Shown piece after piece: positions 1 through 7,856 of a stretch of DNA of 64,000 bases (its first letter is position 1; every line of letters begins with the position of its first letter). Where the stretch lies: contig NZ_JASIRT010000020.1 of the NCBI RefSeq assembly GCF_030063475.1, forward strand, positions 22,275 to 86,274, in the 5' to 3' direction. Position numbers and translations under genes: made by a program. Source of the stretch: Roseomonas sp. E05 (GTDB lineage Bacteria > Pseudomonadota > Alphaproteobacteria > Acetobacterales > Acetobacteraceae). A model generated the notes under the pieces. It saw only the letters and a list, made by a program, of their open reading frames with translations. It made no database searches and was not told where the DNA came from.

Positions 1-1238
1 CGCTTCTCGAGCAGGATACCCTCGGCCTTCAGCGCCGCGATCTCCTCCTCCGAGAAGCCGTGCTGCTGCAGCACCGCCTCGCCATGCTGGTTGAAGGCGG
101 GCGGCGCGGCGCGGGTGCCGCCCGGCGTGCGGGAGAGCTTGATCGGCGTGCCCAGCGCCCTGAAGCTGCCGAGCTGCGTCACCATCTCGCGGTGGGCGGT
201 GTGCGGCTCGGCCAGCGCCTCGTCCACGTTCAGCACCGGGCCGGCGGGCAGGCCGGCGGCCAGCAGGCGGTCGCAGAGGCTGTGGCCGTCCTCGCTGGCG
301 AGGCGCTCCTCCAGGATGGCGGTCAGCGCGTCCCGGTTGGTGACGCGGTCGCCGTTGGTGCGGAAGCGCGGATCGTCCGGCAGCCCCTCCAGGCCGAGAA
401 AGGCGCAGAACTTGCGGAAGGCCGGGTCGTTGCCGCAGGCGACGAAGATCTGGCAGGTGCTGGTGCGGAAGGCCGAGTAGGGCGAGATGTTCGGGTGCGG
501 GTTGCCGGTCGGCTTCGGGCGCTTGCCGTTCAGCAGGAAGTTGGCGGCATGCGGGTGCAGCAGCGCCATGCCGCAGTCATGCAGCGTCATGTCCACATAC
601 TGGCCCTGGCCGGAGCGGGCGCGCTCCTGCAGCGCCATCAGGATGCCGATGGCAGAGTAGAGGCCGGTGGCGAGATCGACGACGGGCGTGGCCATCCGCA
701 CCGGGCCGCTATCGGGCGTGCCGTTGATCGACATCAGCCCGACCATGGCCTGCACGATGGCGTCGTAGCCCGGCAGGCCGCCGCGCGGGCCGGTGGCGCC
801 GAAGCCGGAGACGCGGCAATGCACCAGCTGCGGGAAACGCCTGCTCAGCACCTCCTCGTAGCCGAGGCCCCATTTCTCCATCGAGCCGGGCTTGAAGTTC
901 TCGACGAGCACATCCGCGTCTTCCAGCAGGCGCAGCAGCACCTCGCGGCCCTGCGGCTTGCCGAGGTCGAGCGCGATGGAGCGCTTGTTGCGGTTGACGC
1001 CGATGAAGTAGCTGGCGGCGGCGCCGGATTCCTCGGGGCCGAAGGGCGGGCCCCATTCGCGCACCTCGTCGCCCTGCGGCGGCTCGATCTTGATGACCTC
1101 GGCGCCATGGTCGGAGAGGATCATGGTGCAGTAGGGGCCGCCGAGCACGCGCGTCAGGTCGATCACCTTGAGGCCGGCCAGGGCGCCGGCGGAACGGGCG
1201 AGGCCGCTGCCTTCATTCATCGGGAGGGCGTCGGTCAT
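1..1238 (-). CDS. CaiB/BaiF family CoA-transferase (type III), 3' end outside window
   Basis: The protein begins MTDALPMNEGS and soon shows the family hallmarks: a GLKVIDLTRVLGGPYC segment, then SDHGAEVIKIEPPQGDEVREW. These are typical of type III (formyl-CoA/carnitine CoA-type) transferases, which move CoA between carboxylic acids in the cytosol through an aspartyl-anhydride intermediate. About 412 codons lie in the window with no stop, so the C-terminus is missing. The start is the ATG overlapping the stop of the upstream type I CoA-transferase subunit B (ATGA), which implies translational coupling. It is the third gene of a minus-strand operon. The acyl substrate cannot be read from the sequence. 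Confidence 0.9.
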   Translation of the reverse strand, partial: MTDALPMNEGSGLARSAGALAGLKVIDLTRVLGGPYCTMILSDHGAEVIKIEPPQGDEVREWGPPFGPEESGAAASYFIGVNRNKRSIALDLGKPQGREVLLRLLEDADVLVENFKPGSMEKWGLGYEEVLSRRFPQLVHCRVSGFGATGPRGGLPGYDAIVQAMVGLMSINGTPDSGPVRMATPVVDLATGLYSAIGILMALQERARSGQGQYVDMTLHDCGMALLHPHAANFLLNGKRPKPTGNPHPNISPYSAFRTSTCQIFVACGNDPAFRKFCAFLGLEGLPDDPRFRTNGDRVTNRDALTAILEERLASEDGHSLCDRLLAAGLPAGPVLNVDEALAEPHTAHREMVTQLGSFRALGTPIKLSRTPGGTRAAPPAFNQHGEAVLQQHGFSEEEIAALKAEGILLEK

Positions 1239-1981
1239 GCGGCGGCTTTCCTTCCAAACACGCGGGCACAGAAGTCGGGGTAGGTTTCCAGCATCTCCTC
1301 GCAGACCGGGCCGCGCAGCAGGGCCAGTTCGGCCTCGCTCGGGTCGGGGGTGGCGGGGAGGCTGGCCGGCTCGTCATAGCCGAAACCGGTGGCGGCGCGG
1401 ATGCTGGCGGCATCCTCGCCGGGGCTGGTGCTCTCCAGGGTGAAGCGGGCGCGGGCGGGATCGAAGCGGAAGATCGCCTTGCCCGTCACCAGCGCCTGGG
1501 CGGTGCCGCGGCGGAACACGCCGGGCGGCGAGACGCCGGGGGCGGAGATGTTGTCCACCCGCGGCACCAGCACGCGGGGCGAGTGCTCCTCGCGGAACAG
1601 GATGGTGCGCGGCGTCATGAAATACATGAAGGCGCTGCCGAAGCTGCCGGGGAAGCGCACGCCCTGGCCGGGCCATTCGCCCGTGCCGACGAGGTTGATG
1701 TTGGCCTGCCCGTCGATCTGCCCGCCGCCGAGGAAGAACAGGTCGATCCGCCCCTGGCCGGTGAGGTCGAACAGCTCGCGCGTGCCCTCGGTGAAGGGAT
1801 TGCCGCTGCGCTTGTGCAGCAGGGAGAGGCGGACGTCGTGTCCCTGCTTCTTCACCAGCCAGCAGGCTGCCGCCGGGATGGGCGAGGCGGCGCCGACGGC
1901 GATGTGCCGCGCCGGCGGGGCGGCGGGGTCCAGGATCAGCCGCGCCAGGGCGGCGGCCAGGCGCTCCTCGGGCTGGATCAT
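1235..1981 (-). CDS. Type I CoA-transferase, subunit B (glutaconate/3-oxoacid-type)
   Basis: This 248-residue protein matches the beta subunit of glutaconate/3-oxoadipate-type CoA-transferases. Diagnostic stretches are FFLGGGQIDGQANINLVG (about 82-99) and FPGSFGSAFMYFM. The subunit pairs with the product of the gene immediately upstream, with which it shares an ATGA stop-start overlap. Together they would form a cytosolic transferase exchanging CoA between an acyl-CoA and a free acid. The 3' end overlaps the CaiB-like gene in the same way, so the three genes are one transcription unit. Substrate unknown. The glutaconate-like family also includes members acting on steroid ring-degradation and aromatic-degradation acids. 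Confidence 0.88.
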   Translation of the reverse strand: MIQPEERLAAALARLILDPAAPPARHIAVGAASPIPAAACWLVKKQGHDVRLSLLHKRSGNPFTEGTRELFDLTGQGRIDLFFLGGGQIDGQANINLVGTGEWPGQGVRFPGSFGSAFMYFMTPRTILFREEHSPRVLVPRVDNISAPGVSPPGVFRRGTAQALVTGKAIFRFDPARARFTLESTSPGEDAASIRAATGFGYDEPASLPATPDPSEAELALLRGPVCEEMLETYPDFCARVFGRKAAA

Positions 1982-2805
1982 GCCGCGGCCTCCTGGCGCT
2001 TGCCGAAGACGTGCTCGTCCAGCCAGGCGTCGAAGCCCTCCTGCGTGCGGGCGGCGCGGGCATAGGCGGCGACGGAGTCGGCGTCGAAGCCGTATTCGTC
2101 GAGCAGGGCGGCCGGCTGGGCGCCGCGCTCGGCGATGGCCACCGCGTCGATGTAGGTGGCGCTGATGGTGCCGGGAGCGAGGCGCTCATCCTCCAGCAGG
2201 TTGCCCTCGTGCAGGCGCTCCACCGTCACCAGCGCGCGCTTCGCGGCATGGGCGATGGTGGCGCATTCGCGGCGCCGGCCCAGCCAGACATTGCCATGGC
2301 GGTCGGCCATGGCGGCGTGGAACAGGGCGAAGTCCGGCGCGAGGGCGGGCAGCAGCACGATCGGGTCGGTGCCGGGAGGCGCGAAGGGATTGTCGATGAC
2401 GCGCCAGTCCGGCCGGTTGGCCAGGATGTCGCTGCCGATGATGCCGCGGAGCGGCATGAAGGGCACCCCCTTTTCCGCGGCCTGCAGCATGGTGTGGATG
2501 GCCGGGCAGGTGGCGTCCCGCACGGTGATGCGGCCTTCCTTCAGCGCCGCGGTGAAGCGGGGGGCAAAGCCGGCCTCGCCGAGGCTCACCGCGCTGGTCT
2601 GCACCTCCGCGACGCAGCCGGCGCCGATCAGCAGGTCGGTCGCGAAGCCGGAAACCGGCACGCCGAGCAGGCGCAGGCTCTTGGCGCCACGGCGGATCAG
2701 TGCCTTGGCGAGGGCGACGGATGGCAGGGAGTTGTCCGGCGGCAGGGCCACCAGGGCACCATCGGGCACCATCGCGGCCAGGGCGTCGACGGATTGCGCA
2801 ATCAT
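1978..2805 (-). CDS. Type I CoA-transferase, subunit A
   Basis: This is the 275-residue partner of the following subunit B. The segments VPDGALVALPPDNSLPSVAL, LRGIIGSDILANRPDWRVI and ADRHGNVWLGRRRECATIAHA follow the glutaconate CoA-transferase alpha-subunit pattern. The open frame extends further upstream, but the ATG at 2805 is chosen because a GGAGGA ribosome-binding site sits seven bases before it and the alignable protein begins there. It is the first gene of the operon. A short intergenic region of about 95 bp separates it from a divergent GNAT gene and should hold both promoters. Confidence 0.88.
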   Translation of the reverse strand: MIAQSVDALAAMVPDGALVALPPDNSLPSVALAKALIRRGAKSLRLLGVPVSGFATDLLIGAGCVAEVQTSAVSLGEAGFAPRFTAALKEGRITVRDATCPAIHTMLQAAEKGVPFMPLRGIIGSDILANRPDWRVIDNPFAPPGTDPIVLLPALAPDFALFHAAMADRHGNVWLGRRRECATIAHAAKRALVTVERLHEGNLLEDERLAPGTISATYIDAVAIAERGAQPAALLDEYGFDADSVAAYARAARTQEGFDAWLDEHVFGKRQEAAA

Positions 2806-2899
2806 GAAGCAGTTCCTCCGCGGCGCACCATACCCCGTTCGGCGGACAGGGACAGGGGGTATGGTATCCGGTGCCGGAGCGGCTAGGCTGTGCCGCATC

Positions 2900-3481
2900 A
2901 TGCCCGAACCCGTCACGCTCAACGGCCCGCGCCTTCGCCTGCGCCCCTGGCGCGAGGCGGACCGCGAGGCGCTTGCCGCCATGAACGCCGATCCGGCGGT
3001 CATGCGGCATTTCCCGGCCACGCTGAGCCGCGCTGAATCCGACGCCTTCATGGACCGGATCAGCGCGCATTTCGCGGCGCACGGTTATGGCTTCTGGGCG
3101 CTGGAACGGCACGCGGCGCCGGGGGTGATCGGCCTTTGCGGGCTGGCCCGGCTGCCCTGGGAGACGATCCCCTGGGAGACGCCGGCCGATCCGCCGGTCG
3201 AGATCGGGTGGCGCCTGGCCTCACCCTTCCAGCGGCAGGGCTATGCGGAGGAGGCGGCGCGCATCGCGCTGGCGCATGGCTTCGGGCCGCTCGACCTGCC
3301 GGAGATCGTGGCCTTCACCCTGCCGGACAATGTCCGCTCCTGGGGGCTGATGGAGCGGCTGGGGATGCGCCGCGCCGGCGCCTTCGAGCATCCCCGCCTG
3401 CCGGAGGGTCACCCGATGCGGCGGCACCTGCTCTACCGCCTGCGGCGGTCGGACTGGATCGAGGCGGCACTCGGGGAATAG
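2900..3481 (+). CDS. GNAT family N-acetyltransferase (RimJ/RimL type)
   Basis: The 193-residue protein begins LNGPRLRLRPWREADREAL, the typical opening of RimJ/RimL-type acetyltransferases. It carries the acetyl-CoA-binding region EIGWRLASPFQRQGYAEEAA (R/QxxGxG/A variant QRQGYA) and a C-terminal DNVRSWGLMERLGMRRAGAF, where the N-x-x-S-x-x-xxE-xxGM pattern is characteristic. It would transfer acetyl from acetyl-CoA to an amine on a small molecule or a protein N-terminus. The substrate cannot be predicted. It is monocistronic and followed by a strong hairpin terminator. Confidence 0.9.
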   Translation: MPEPVTLNGPRLRLRPWREADREALAAMNADPAVMRHFPATLSRAESDAFMDRISAHFAAHGYGFWALERHAAPGVIGLCGLARLPWETIPWETPADPPVEIGWRLASPFQRQGYAEEAARIALAHGFGPLDLPEIVAFTLPDNVRSWGLMERLGMRRAGAFEHPRLPEGHPMRRHLLYRLRRSDWIEAALGE

Positions 3482-3489
3482 GAAAGAGG

Positions 3490-3528
3490 TTGGGGGAAAG
3501 AATTCCCCCAAGCCCCCTCTTCTTTTTG
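3490..3528 (+). terminator. Rho-independent terminator after the GNAT gene
   Basis: Arms TTGGGGGAA (3490-3498) and TTCCCCCAA (3503-3511) pair perfectly around a four-base AGAA loop. A pyrimidine tract ending in five T's follows (to 3528). It lies nine bases after the GNAT stop codon. Confidence 0.75.
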
Positions 3529-3584
3529 TCAGTTTGGCGCTGCGCTGGCCGCCCGGGCTGGAAAAATCGGTGAAAAAAGATGGG

Positions 3585-3612
3585 GGTCTGGGGGAGTTCT
3601 TTCCCCCAGACC
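3585..3612 (-). terminator. Hairpin terminator after the dienelactone hydrolase gene
   Basis: Arms GGTCTGGGGG (3585-3594) and CCCCCAGACC (3603-3612) form a perfect ten-base stem with an eight-base loop, four bases past the stop of the minus-strand hydrolase gene. Read leftward it is followed by a T-rich stretch (the complement of GAAAAAATCGGTGAAAAAAG-like sequence at about 3561-3580). With the hairpin at 3490-3511 it isolates two convergent genes. Confidence 0.65.
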
Positions 3613-3616
3613 TGCT

Positions 3617-4315
3617 TTATCCAAGACAGCGCGCCAGCAGTTCAGCGGTGCGGCCATTGGCGATGGTGGCGGCGCGGCCATCCCAGGAGTGTCCGCCCAT
3701 GCGGGCAAAGGCATGGTCCACGCCCGGATAGACGTGCAGCGCCACCTGGCTGTTGCCGGCCAGCTCCGCCTGCATCTTCTTGCGCGCTTCCTCGGGCACG
3801 AAGCGGTCCTTCTCCGCCACATGCATCAGCAGCGGCTTCGAGATCCTGTCCTTGTCGCCCAGGAGCTGGTCGATGCCGACGCCATAGTAGGAGATGTTGC
3901 AGTCGGCGTCGGACTGGGCCGCCATCATGAAGGCGAGGCGTCCGCCGAGGCAGAAGCCCATGGTGGCGGCCTTGCCGTTGCAGCCCGGCAGCGTGCGGGC
4001 GGCGGCCAGCGTCGCCTTGAGGTCCTCGATGCCCTTGGCCTGGTCGAAGCCGTTCATCAGGGCGAAGGCGCGGTCCCACTCCTCCTTGGTGGCGTCGGTG
4101 ATCTGGATGCCGGGCTCCTGCCGCCAGAACAGGTCCGGGCACACGGCGATGAAGCCCATGTCGGCCACCCAGTCGGAGAGGGCCCGCATGGCGTGGTTCA
4201 CGCCGAAGATCTCCTGGATCATCACCACCGCGCCGGCCGGAACCTGCCTGGGCATGGCGAGATAGGCGCCGAAGCTGCCGCTGCCGTCGGACGCCTGGAT
4301 CGTGATTTCGGGCAT
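3617..4315 (-). CDS. Dienelactone hydrolase family protein (alpha/beta hydrolase)
   Basis: The 232-residue protein has the dienelactone hydrolase architecture: Glu35 in MIQEIFGVN, a nucleophilic Cys122 in MGFCLGGRLAF, Asp170 in HVAEKDRFVP and His201 in YPGVDHAFAR. Cys-Asp-His is the triad used by carboxymethylenebutenolidases, which open dienelactones in chlorocatechol and related pathways. Many paralogues act on other esters. There is no signal peptide, so it is cytosolic. No chlorocatechol-pathway genes are nearby, so the substrate is open. It is convergent with the GNAT gene and separated from it by paired hairpins. Confidence 0.9.
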   Translation of the reverse strand: MPEITIQASDGSGSFGAYLAMPRQVPAGAVVMIQEIFGVNHAMRALSDWVADMGFIAVCPDLFWRQEPGIQITDATKEEWDRAFALMNGFDQAKGIEDLKATLAAARTLPGCNGKAATMGFCLGGRLAFMMAAQSDADCNISYYGVGIDQLLGDKDRISKPLLMHVAEKDRFVPEEARKKMQAELAGNSQVALHVYPGVDHAFARMGGHSWDGRAATIANGRTAELLARCLG

Positions 4316-4493
4316 GGGTCGGTTTCCTGCCTGTCGGGACTGAAGGGGCGCAGGATACCGGGATGCGCAGGATGCGGAAGCCGGGGCGGTTCATGCTTTC
4401 GCTAGATGCAGCAATGATGTGGGGCGGCGCGGAAATCTGGTGATAATCCGCAACGAAATCGCTTTGTGCGGCACCAGGAAAAGGCACCGGCGC

Positions 4494-5726
4494 ATGACCA
4501 TTCCCGATGAGCGTCGATGGGCCGTGCTGGCCCTCGTCTTCGCAGCGCGGGTGGTGATGGCGGCGCAGCTGCAATCGGTCGGCGCGCTGGGTGCGGCCCT
4601 GTTGGACGATCCCGCGCTTGGCCTGGGCTATGGCACCCTGGGCCTGCTCATCGGCGCCTATCTGCTGCCCGGGATCTTCGTCGCCCTGCCGGCAGGCCAA
4701 CTGGCGCTGCGCCTCGGCGAACGGCGGATGGTGCTCCTTGGGCTCGGGCTCGTCATCCTGGGAGGGCTGGGACTTCCCCTGGCGCCGGACATTGGCATGG
4801 CGCTGGCCGCGCGAACGGTTTCGGGTGCCGGGGGAGCACTTCTCAACGTGGCGCTCTCCGCGATGGTGATGCGCCGCTTCCAGGGCGCCAGCCTTGCTCC
4901 GGCCATGGGGGTGTTCCTGGCCGGCTATCCCCTTGGCCTTGCGGGAGCGCTCGTGACCCTTCCGCTGGGGGCGGCCGCCTTCTCCTGGCGTGCGGCACTC
5001 ATGGTGCTGATGGTGCCGGCAGGGCTGACATTCGGCGCCGCCGCGCTGCTCCTGGATCGGCGGCGCAGCCTGGCCTCGGCAGGGCGCCAGGTGGCGGGCA
5101 GCACAGCAATGCTCGGCCTTGCCGCCGGTGAAATGGCGCCTGTGGCGGCAGCCGGCGTGGCTTGGGGCGCGCACAACGCCGCCTTTGCGATTCTGCTGGG
5201 ATTTGCGCCGGCCCTGCTGGTGGAACAGGGGGCCTCGGCGGGCATGGCCGGCGCGGTGGCCAGCCTGGTCGGCTGGATCTCCATTCCGCTGCTGCCGTTC
5301 GGGGGCGCCATCATGGAGCGCACCGGGCATCCGCAGGGCGCCAGCATGGCCTGCCTGTTTTCCGCGGCTCTGGTGGTGGTGGCCCTGATGGCGGGGACGC
5401 TGCCCCCAGTGGCCGCCATGCTGGCCGCCGGGCTTCTGCTGACGCCACCCGCGGCAGTGCTGGTGTCGCTCCCCGCGCGGGTGGTTCCGGCCGAGCGCCA
5501 GCCGAGGGCCATGGGCCTGTTCTATACGCTCTTCTATGCCTGCATGGCGGTGCTGCCGCCCCTGGCGGGCTTGTCTCGCGATGCGTCGGATTTCCAGGCG
5601 GCGCCGATCCTGGTGGCTGCTGCCCTGCTGGCGGCGGCGGGGCTCGCGCTGACCGCCTACGGCGCTTCGGCCGCGCGGCTGCGGCCCGGACCTGCGGACC
5701 CCGGCCCCGTCATCCCGAGGCGATGA
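4494..5726 (+). CDS. MFS transporter
   Basis: A 410-residue hydrophobic protein with about 12 predicted membrane segments and major-facilitator features: a GYGTLGLLIGAYLLPGIF stretch in helix 2 and the loop 2-3 motif region PAGQLALRLGERRMVLLG. The frame is open further upstream, but ATG 4494 (MTIPDERRW) is preferred because the extra N-terminus is basic and non-membrane. An AGGAAAAGG-like site precedes the chosen start. The C-terminal half contains ARVVPAERQPRAMGLFYTLF, as in CynX/NimT-like or uncharacterised MFS proteins. The transported compound cannot be inferred. Confidence 0.85.
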   Translation: MTIPDERRWAVLALVFAARVVMAAQLQSVGALGAALLDDPALGLGYGTLGLLIGAYLLPGIFVALPAGQLALRLGERRMVLLGLGLVILGGLGLPLAPDIGMALAARTVSGAGGALLNVALSAMVMRRFQGASLAPAMGVFLAGYPLGLAGALVTLPLGAAAFSWRAALMVLMVPAGLTFGAAALLLDRRRSLASAGRQVAGSTAMLGLAAGEMAPVAAAGVAWGAHNAAFAILLGFAPALLVEQGASAGMAGAVASLVGWISIPLLPFGGAIMERTGHPQGASMACLFSAALVVVALMAGTLPPVAAMLAAGLLLTPPAAVLVSLPARVVPAERQPRAMGLFYTLFYACMAVLPPLAGLSRDASDFQAAPILVAAALLAAAGLALTAYGASAARLRPGPADPGPVIPRR

Positions 5727-5737
5727 GGGCGGACGTT

Positions 5738-5765
5738 CCGGCGGGACGTGGTTCCGCCCCGCCGG
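5738..5765. terminator. Bidirectional hairpin between convergent genes
   Basis: CCGGCGGG (5738-5745) and CCCGCCGG (5758-5765) are perfectly complementary around a 12-base loop, placed in the 44-bp gap between the convergent MFS and PHB depolymerase genes. There is no T tract, so the terminator role is inferred from position. Confidence 0.5.
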
Positions 5766-5770
5766 AGGGA

Positions 5771-6988
5771 TCAGTTCGCTTCCTGGATGGTCTCGCGCAC
5801 CAACGGATAGACCTCGGTGGCCCAGCGGCGTCCGCTGAACACGCCATAGTGGCCGGCGCCCGTCTGCAGGTGGTGCCGTCGCATCGGGGCGGGAAGGCCG
5901 CTGCAGAGGTCGAGCGCCGCGGCGGTCTGGCCGATGCCGCAGATGTCGTCCCGCTCGCCCTCGACCGTCAGCAGCCGGGTGCGGCGGATCAGTTCCGGCC
6001 GTACCGGGCGGCCGTGATGGGTGAAGCGGCCGAGCGGCATGTCGTGCTCCTGGAAGACCGACTTCACCGTCTCCAGGTAGAATTCCGCCGGCAGGTCCAT
6101 CACCGCCAGGTACTCGTCGTAGAAGCGGCGATGCGCGTCGGCCAGCTCCGAATCGCCGCCGACGACGTTGCGGTACTGCTCCAGATGCGCCCGCACATGC
6201 CGCTTCATGTTCATGGACATGAAGGCGGTGAGCTGCAGCGCGCCCGGATAGACCTTCCGGCCGCCGCCCCTGAAGCGCCAGGGGACGGTATCCACCAGGT
6301 TCTTCTCGAACCACTCGATGGGGTGGGACTGCGCCAGGGCATTGACCTTGGTGGGGCTGGCGCGGGTGTCGATCGGCCCGGCCATCAGCACCATGCTGCG
6401 GGGCGTGGCGGGATTCTTCGCCTCCGACATCACCGCCACCGCCGCCAGGACGGGCACGGCCGGCTGGCAGACCGCCAGGATATGACCGCCCGGGCCCAGC
6501 TCCTCCTGGAAGCGGATCACGTGGTCGATGAACTCGTCCATGCCGAAGCGGCCGGCGCGGACGGGCACCTCGCGGGCATTGGTCCAGTCGGTGATGTAGA
6601 CGTCGTGCTCCGGCAGCAGGACCTGCACGGTGTTGCGCAGCAGGGTGGCGAAGTGGCCGGACATGGGGGCCACCACCAGCACCTTGGGCTGCGGCGTGTC
6701 GATATTCTTGCGGAAGTGGAGCAGGGTGCCGAAGGGGGTGGAGAAGACCTCCTCCTCCTCAACCATGACCTCCTGGTTGTCGACCTGCACGGAAGCGAAA
6801 CCGAAGGCCGGGCGGATATGGGTGAGACCGGTGCTGCCGAGCAGTTCCAGTGCGGCGGTGAACTGGCGCACTGGATAGGTTTCCGGCCTTCCGTTGTCGA
6901 AGTGGCGCAGGATGGCGCCCGTGCCCTTCGCGAAAATCCGGATAGGAGCCATCAGGTCCTGCTGGGCCTGATACATCTGGTACATCAT
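5771..6988 (-). CDS. phaZ: Intracellular poly(3-hydroxybutyrate) depolymerase
   Basis: The 405-residue protein is collinear with cytosolic short-chain PHA depolymerases, which mobilise stored PHB granules to hydroxybutyrate oligomers. The N-terminus MMYQMYQAQQDLMAPIR is typical. Motifs include VLVVAPMSGHFATLLR, ITDWTNAREVPVRAG and the lipase-box-like GGHILAVCQPAVPVL with Cys174 as nucleophile, as expected for this Cys-type family. A late Asp (EGERDDICG) and His (QTGAGHYGVFSG) complete the triad. There is no signal peptide. No phasin or synthase gene is adjacent. The second codon is also ATG, so the start could lie three bases downstream. Confidence 0.93.
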   Translation of the reverse strand: MMYQMYQAQQDLMAPIRIFAKGTGAILRHFDNGRPETYPVRQFTAALELLGSTGLTHIRPAFGFASVQVDNQEVMVEEEEVFSTPFGTLLHFRKNIDTPQPKVLVVAPMSGHFATLLRNTVQVLLPEHDVYITDWTNAREVPVRAGRFGMDEFIDHVIRFQEELGPGGHILAVCQPAVPVLAAVAVMSEAKNPATPRSMVLMAGPIDTRASPTKVNALAQSHPIEWFEKNLVDTVPWRFRGGGRKVYPGALQLTAFMSMNMKRHVRAHLEQYRNVVGGDSELADAHRRFYDEYLAVMDLPAEFYLETVKSVFQEHDMPLGRFTHHGRPVRPELIRRTRLLTVEGERDDICGIGQTAAALDLCSGLPAPMRRHHLQTGAGHYGVFSGRRWATEVYPLVRETIQEAN

Positions 6989-7178
6989 CCGCCGGAGCCT
7001 CTCCCGCCCTCAGTGTCTTGCCGAACAGATGGCCAGCGATTTTGCCGCCCCAGCAACAAACGGTCGCAAAATCCAGTTTTTTGCCGTGCCCGACCATTGT
7101 CTTCGATCTTCTATGACCATTCCGTCAAGCCTGTGGCGCGCCTATGGTTGCAGTCCTGAGGCGTCAGGGAGTGTCACC

Positions 7179-7835
7179 ATGCGTGGAGCCAGGCTTCTGA
7201 TCAGCAGCCGCAACTACTCCTCCTGGTCCTTGCGGGGATTCCTGCTGTGCCGCCTCTCGGGGCTGCCCTTCGCCGTCGTCACCGCTGCGCCCGACGACCC
7301 GGCGGTGAAGGCGGAGCTGCTGCAGCGCAGCCCGACCATCCGCCTGCCAAGCCTGCTGCTGGGCGATATCACGGTATGGGACACTCTGGCGATTGCCGAG
7401 CACCTCAACGAAACCTGCCCGGAAGCGCGGATGCTGCCGGAGGAGCCTTCGGCGCGGGCGCATTGCCGATCGATCTCGGGTGAGATGCATTCAGGCTTCG
7501 CCGCGCTGCGCTCTTCACTGCCACTGAACATACGAGCGCGGCGGCCGGGTTTCAACCTGTGGTCGGGTCCGCGGGCGGATATCGCCCTGATCCAGCAGAT
7601 CTGGCAGGGCTGCCTGGAGCGCTGGGGCGGACCCTGGCTGTTTGGCACCCGCCCGACCATCGCGGACGCGATGTATGCCCCGGTCGCCAGCCGCTTCCTG
7701 ACCTATGATGTCGCGCTCGCCCCCGCCTGCGCCGCCTATCGGGGCCACATCCTGGCCTGGCCGGACATGGCCGAGTGGATGGCGGAGGCGGAGCAGGAGC
7801 CGGAGGCGATCGAGGAACTGGAAGTGGAGTTCTGA
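7179..7835 (+). CDS. Glutathione S-transferase family protein
   Basis: A 218-residue protein with an N-terminal thioredoxin-like GST fold: LISSRNYSSWSLRGFLL contains the likely catalytic Ser/Tyr region (SxNYSSWS, as in zeta/YfcF-like GSTs). PTIRLPSLLLGDITVWDTLAIAEHL contains the cis-Pro and the glutathione-contacting xWD(T/S)xAI motif. The C-terminal helical domain includes WLFGTRPTIADAMYAPV. The ATG at 7179 is chosen over an upstream in-frame start because homology begins there. It is convergent with the GH39-like gene, with a short GC-rich palindrome (7839-7853) between them. Confidence 0.88.
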   Translation: MRGARLLISSRNYSSWSLRGFLLCRLSGLPFAVVTAAPDDPAVKAELLQRSPTIRLPSLLLGDITVWDTLAIAEHLNETCPEARMLPEEPSARAHCRSISGEMHSGFAALRSSLPLNIRARRPGFNLWSGPRADIALIQQIWQGCLERWGGPWLFGTRPTIADAMYAPVASRFLTYDVALAPACAAYRGHILAWPDMAEWMAEAEQEPEAIEELEVEF

Positions 7836-7856
7836 ACGCCGCCCCGGGGGCGGGTC

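Noticed and set aside
3642..6314. A very long minus-strand frame (890 codons) spanning the MFS gene
   Set aside because: It lies out of frame with the hydrolase, MFS and PHB depolymerase genes, has low-complexity Arg/Gly/Pro-rich composition and no recognisable domain. It is a high-GC shadow frame.
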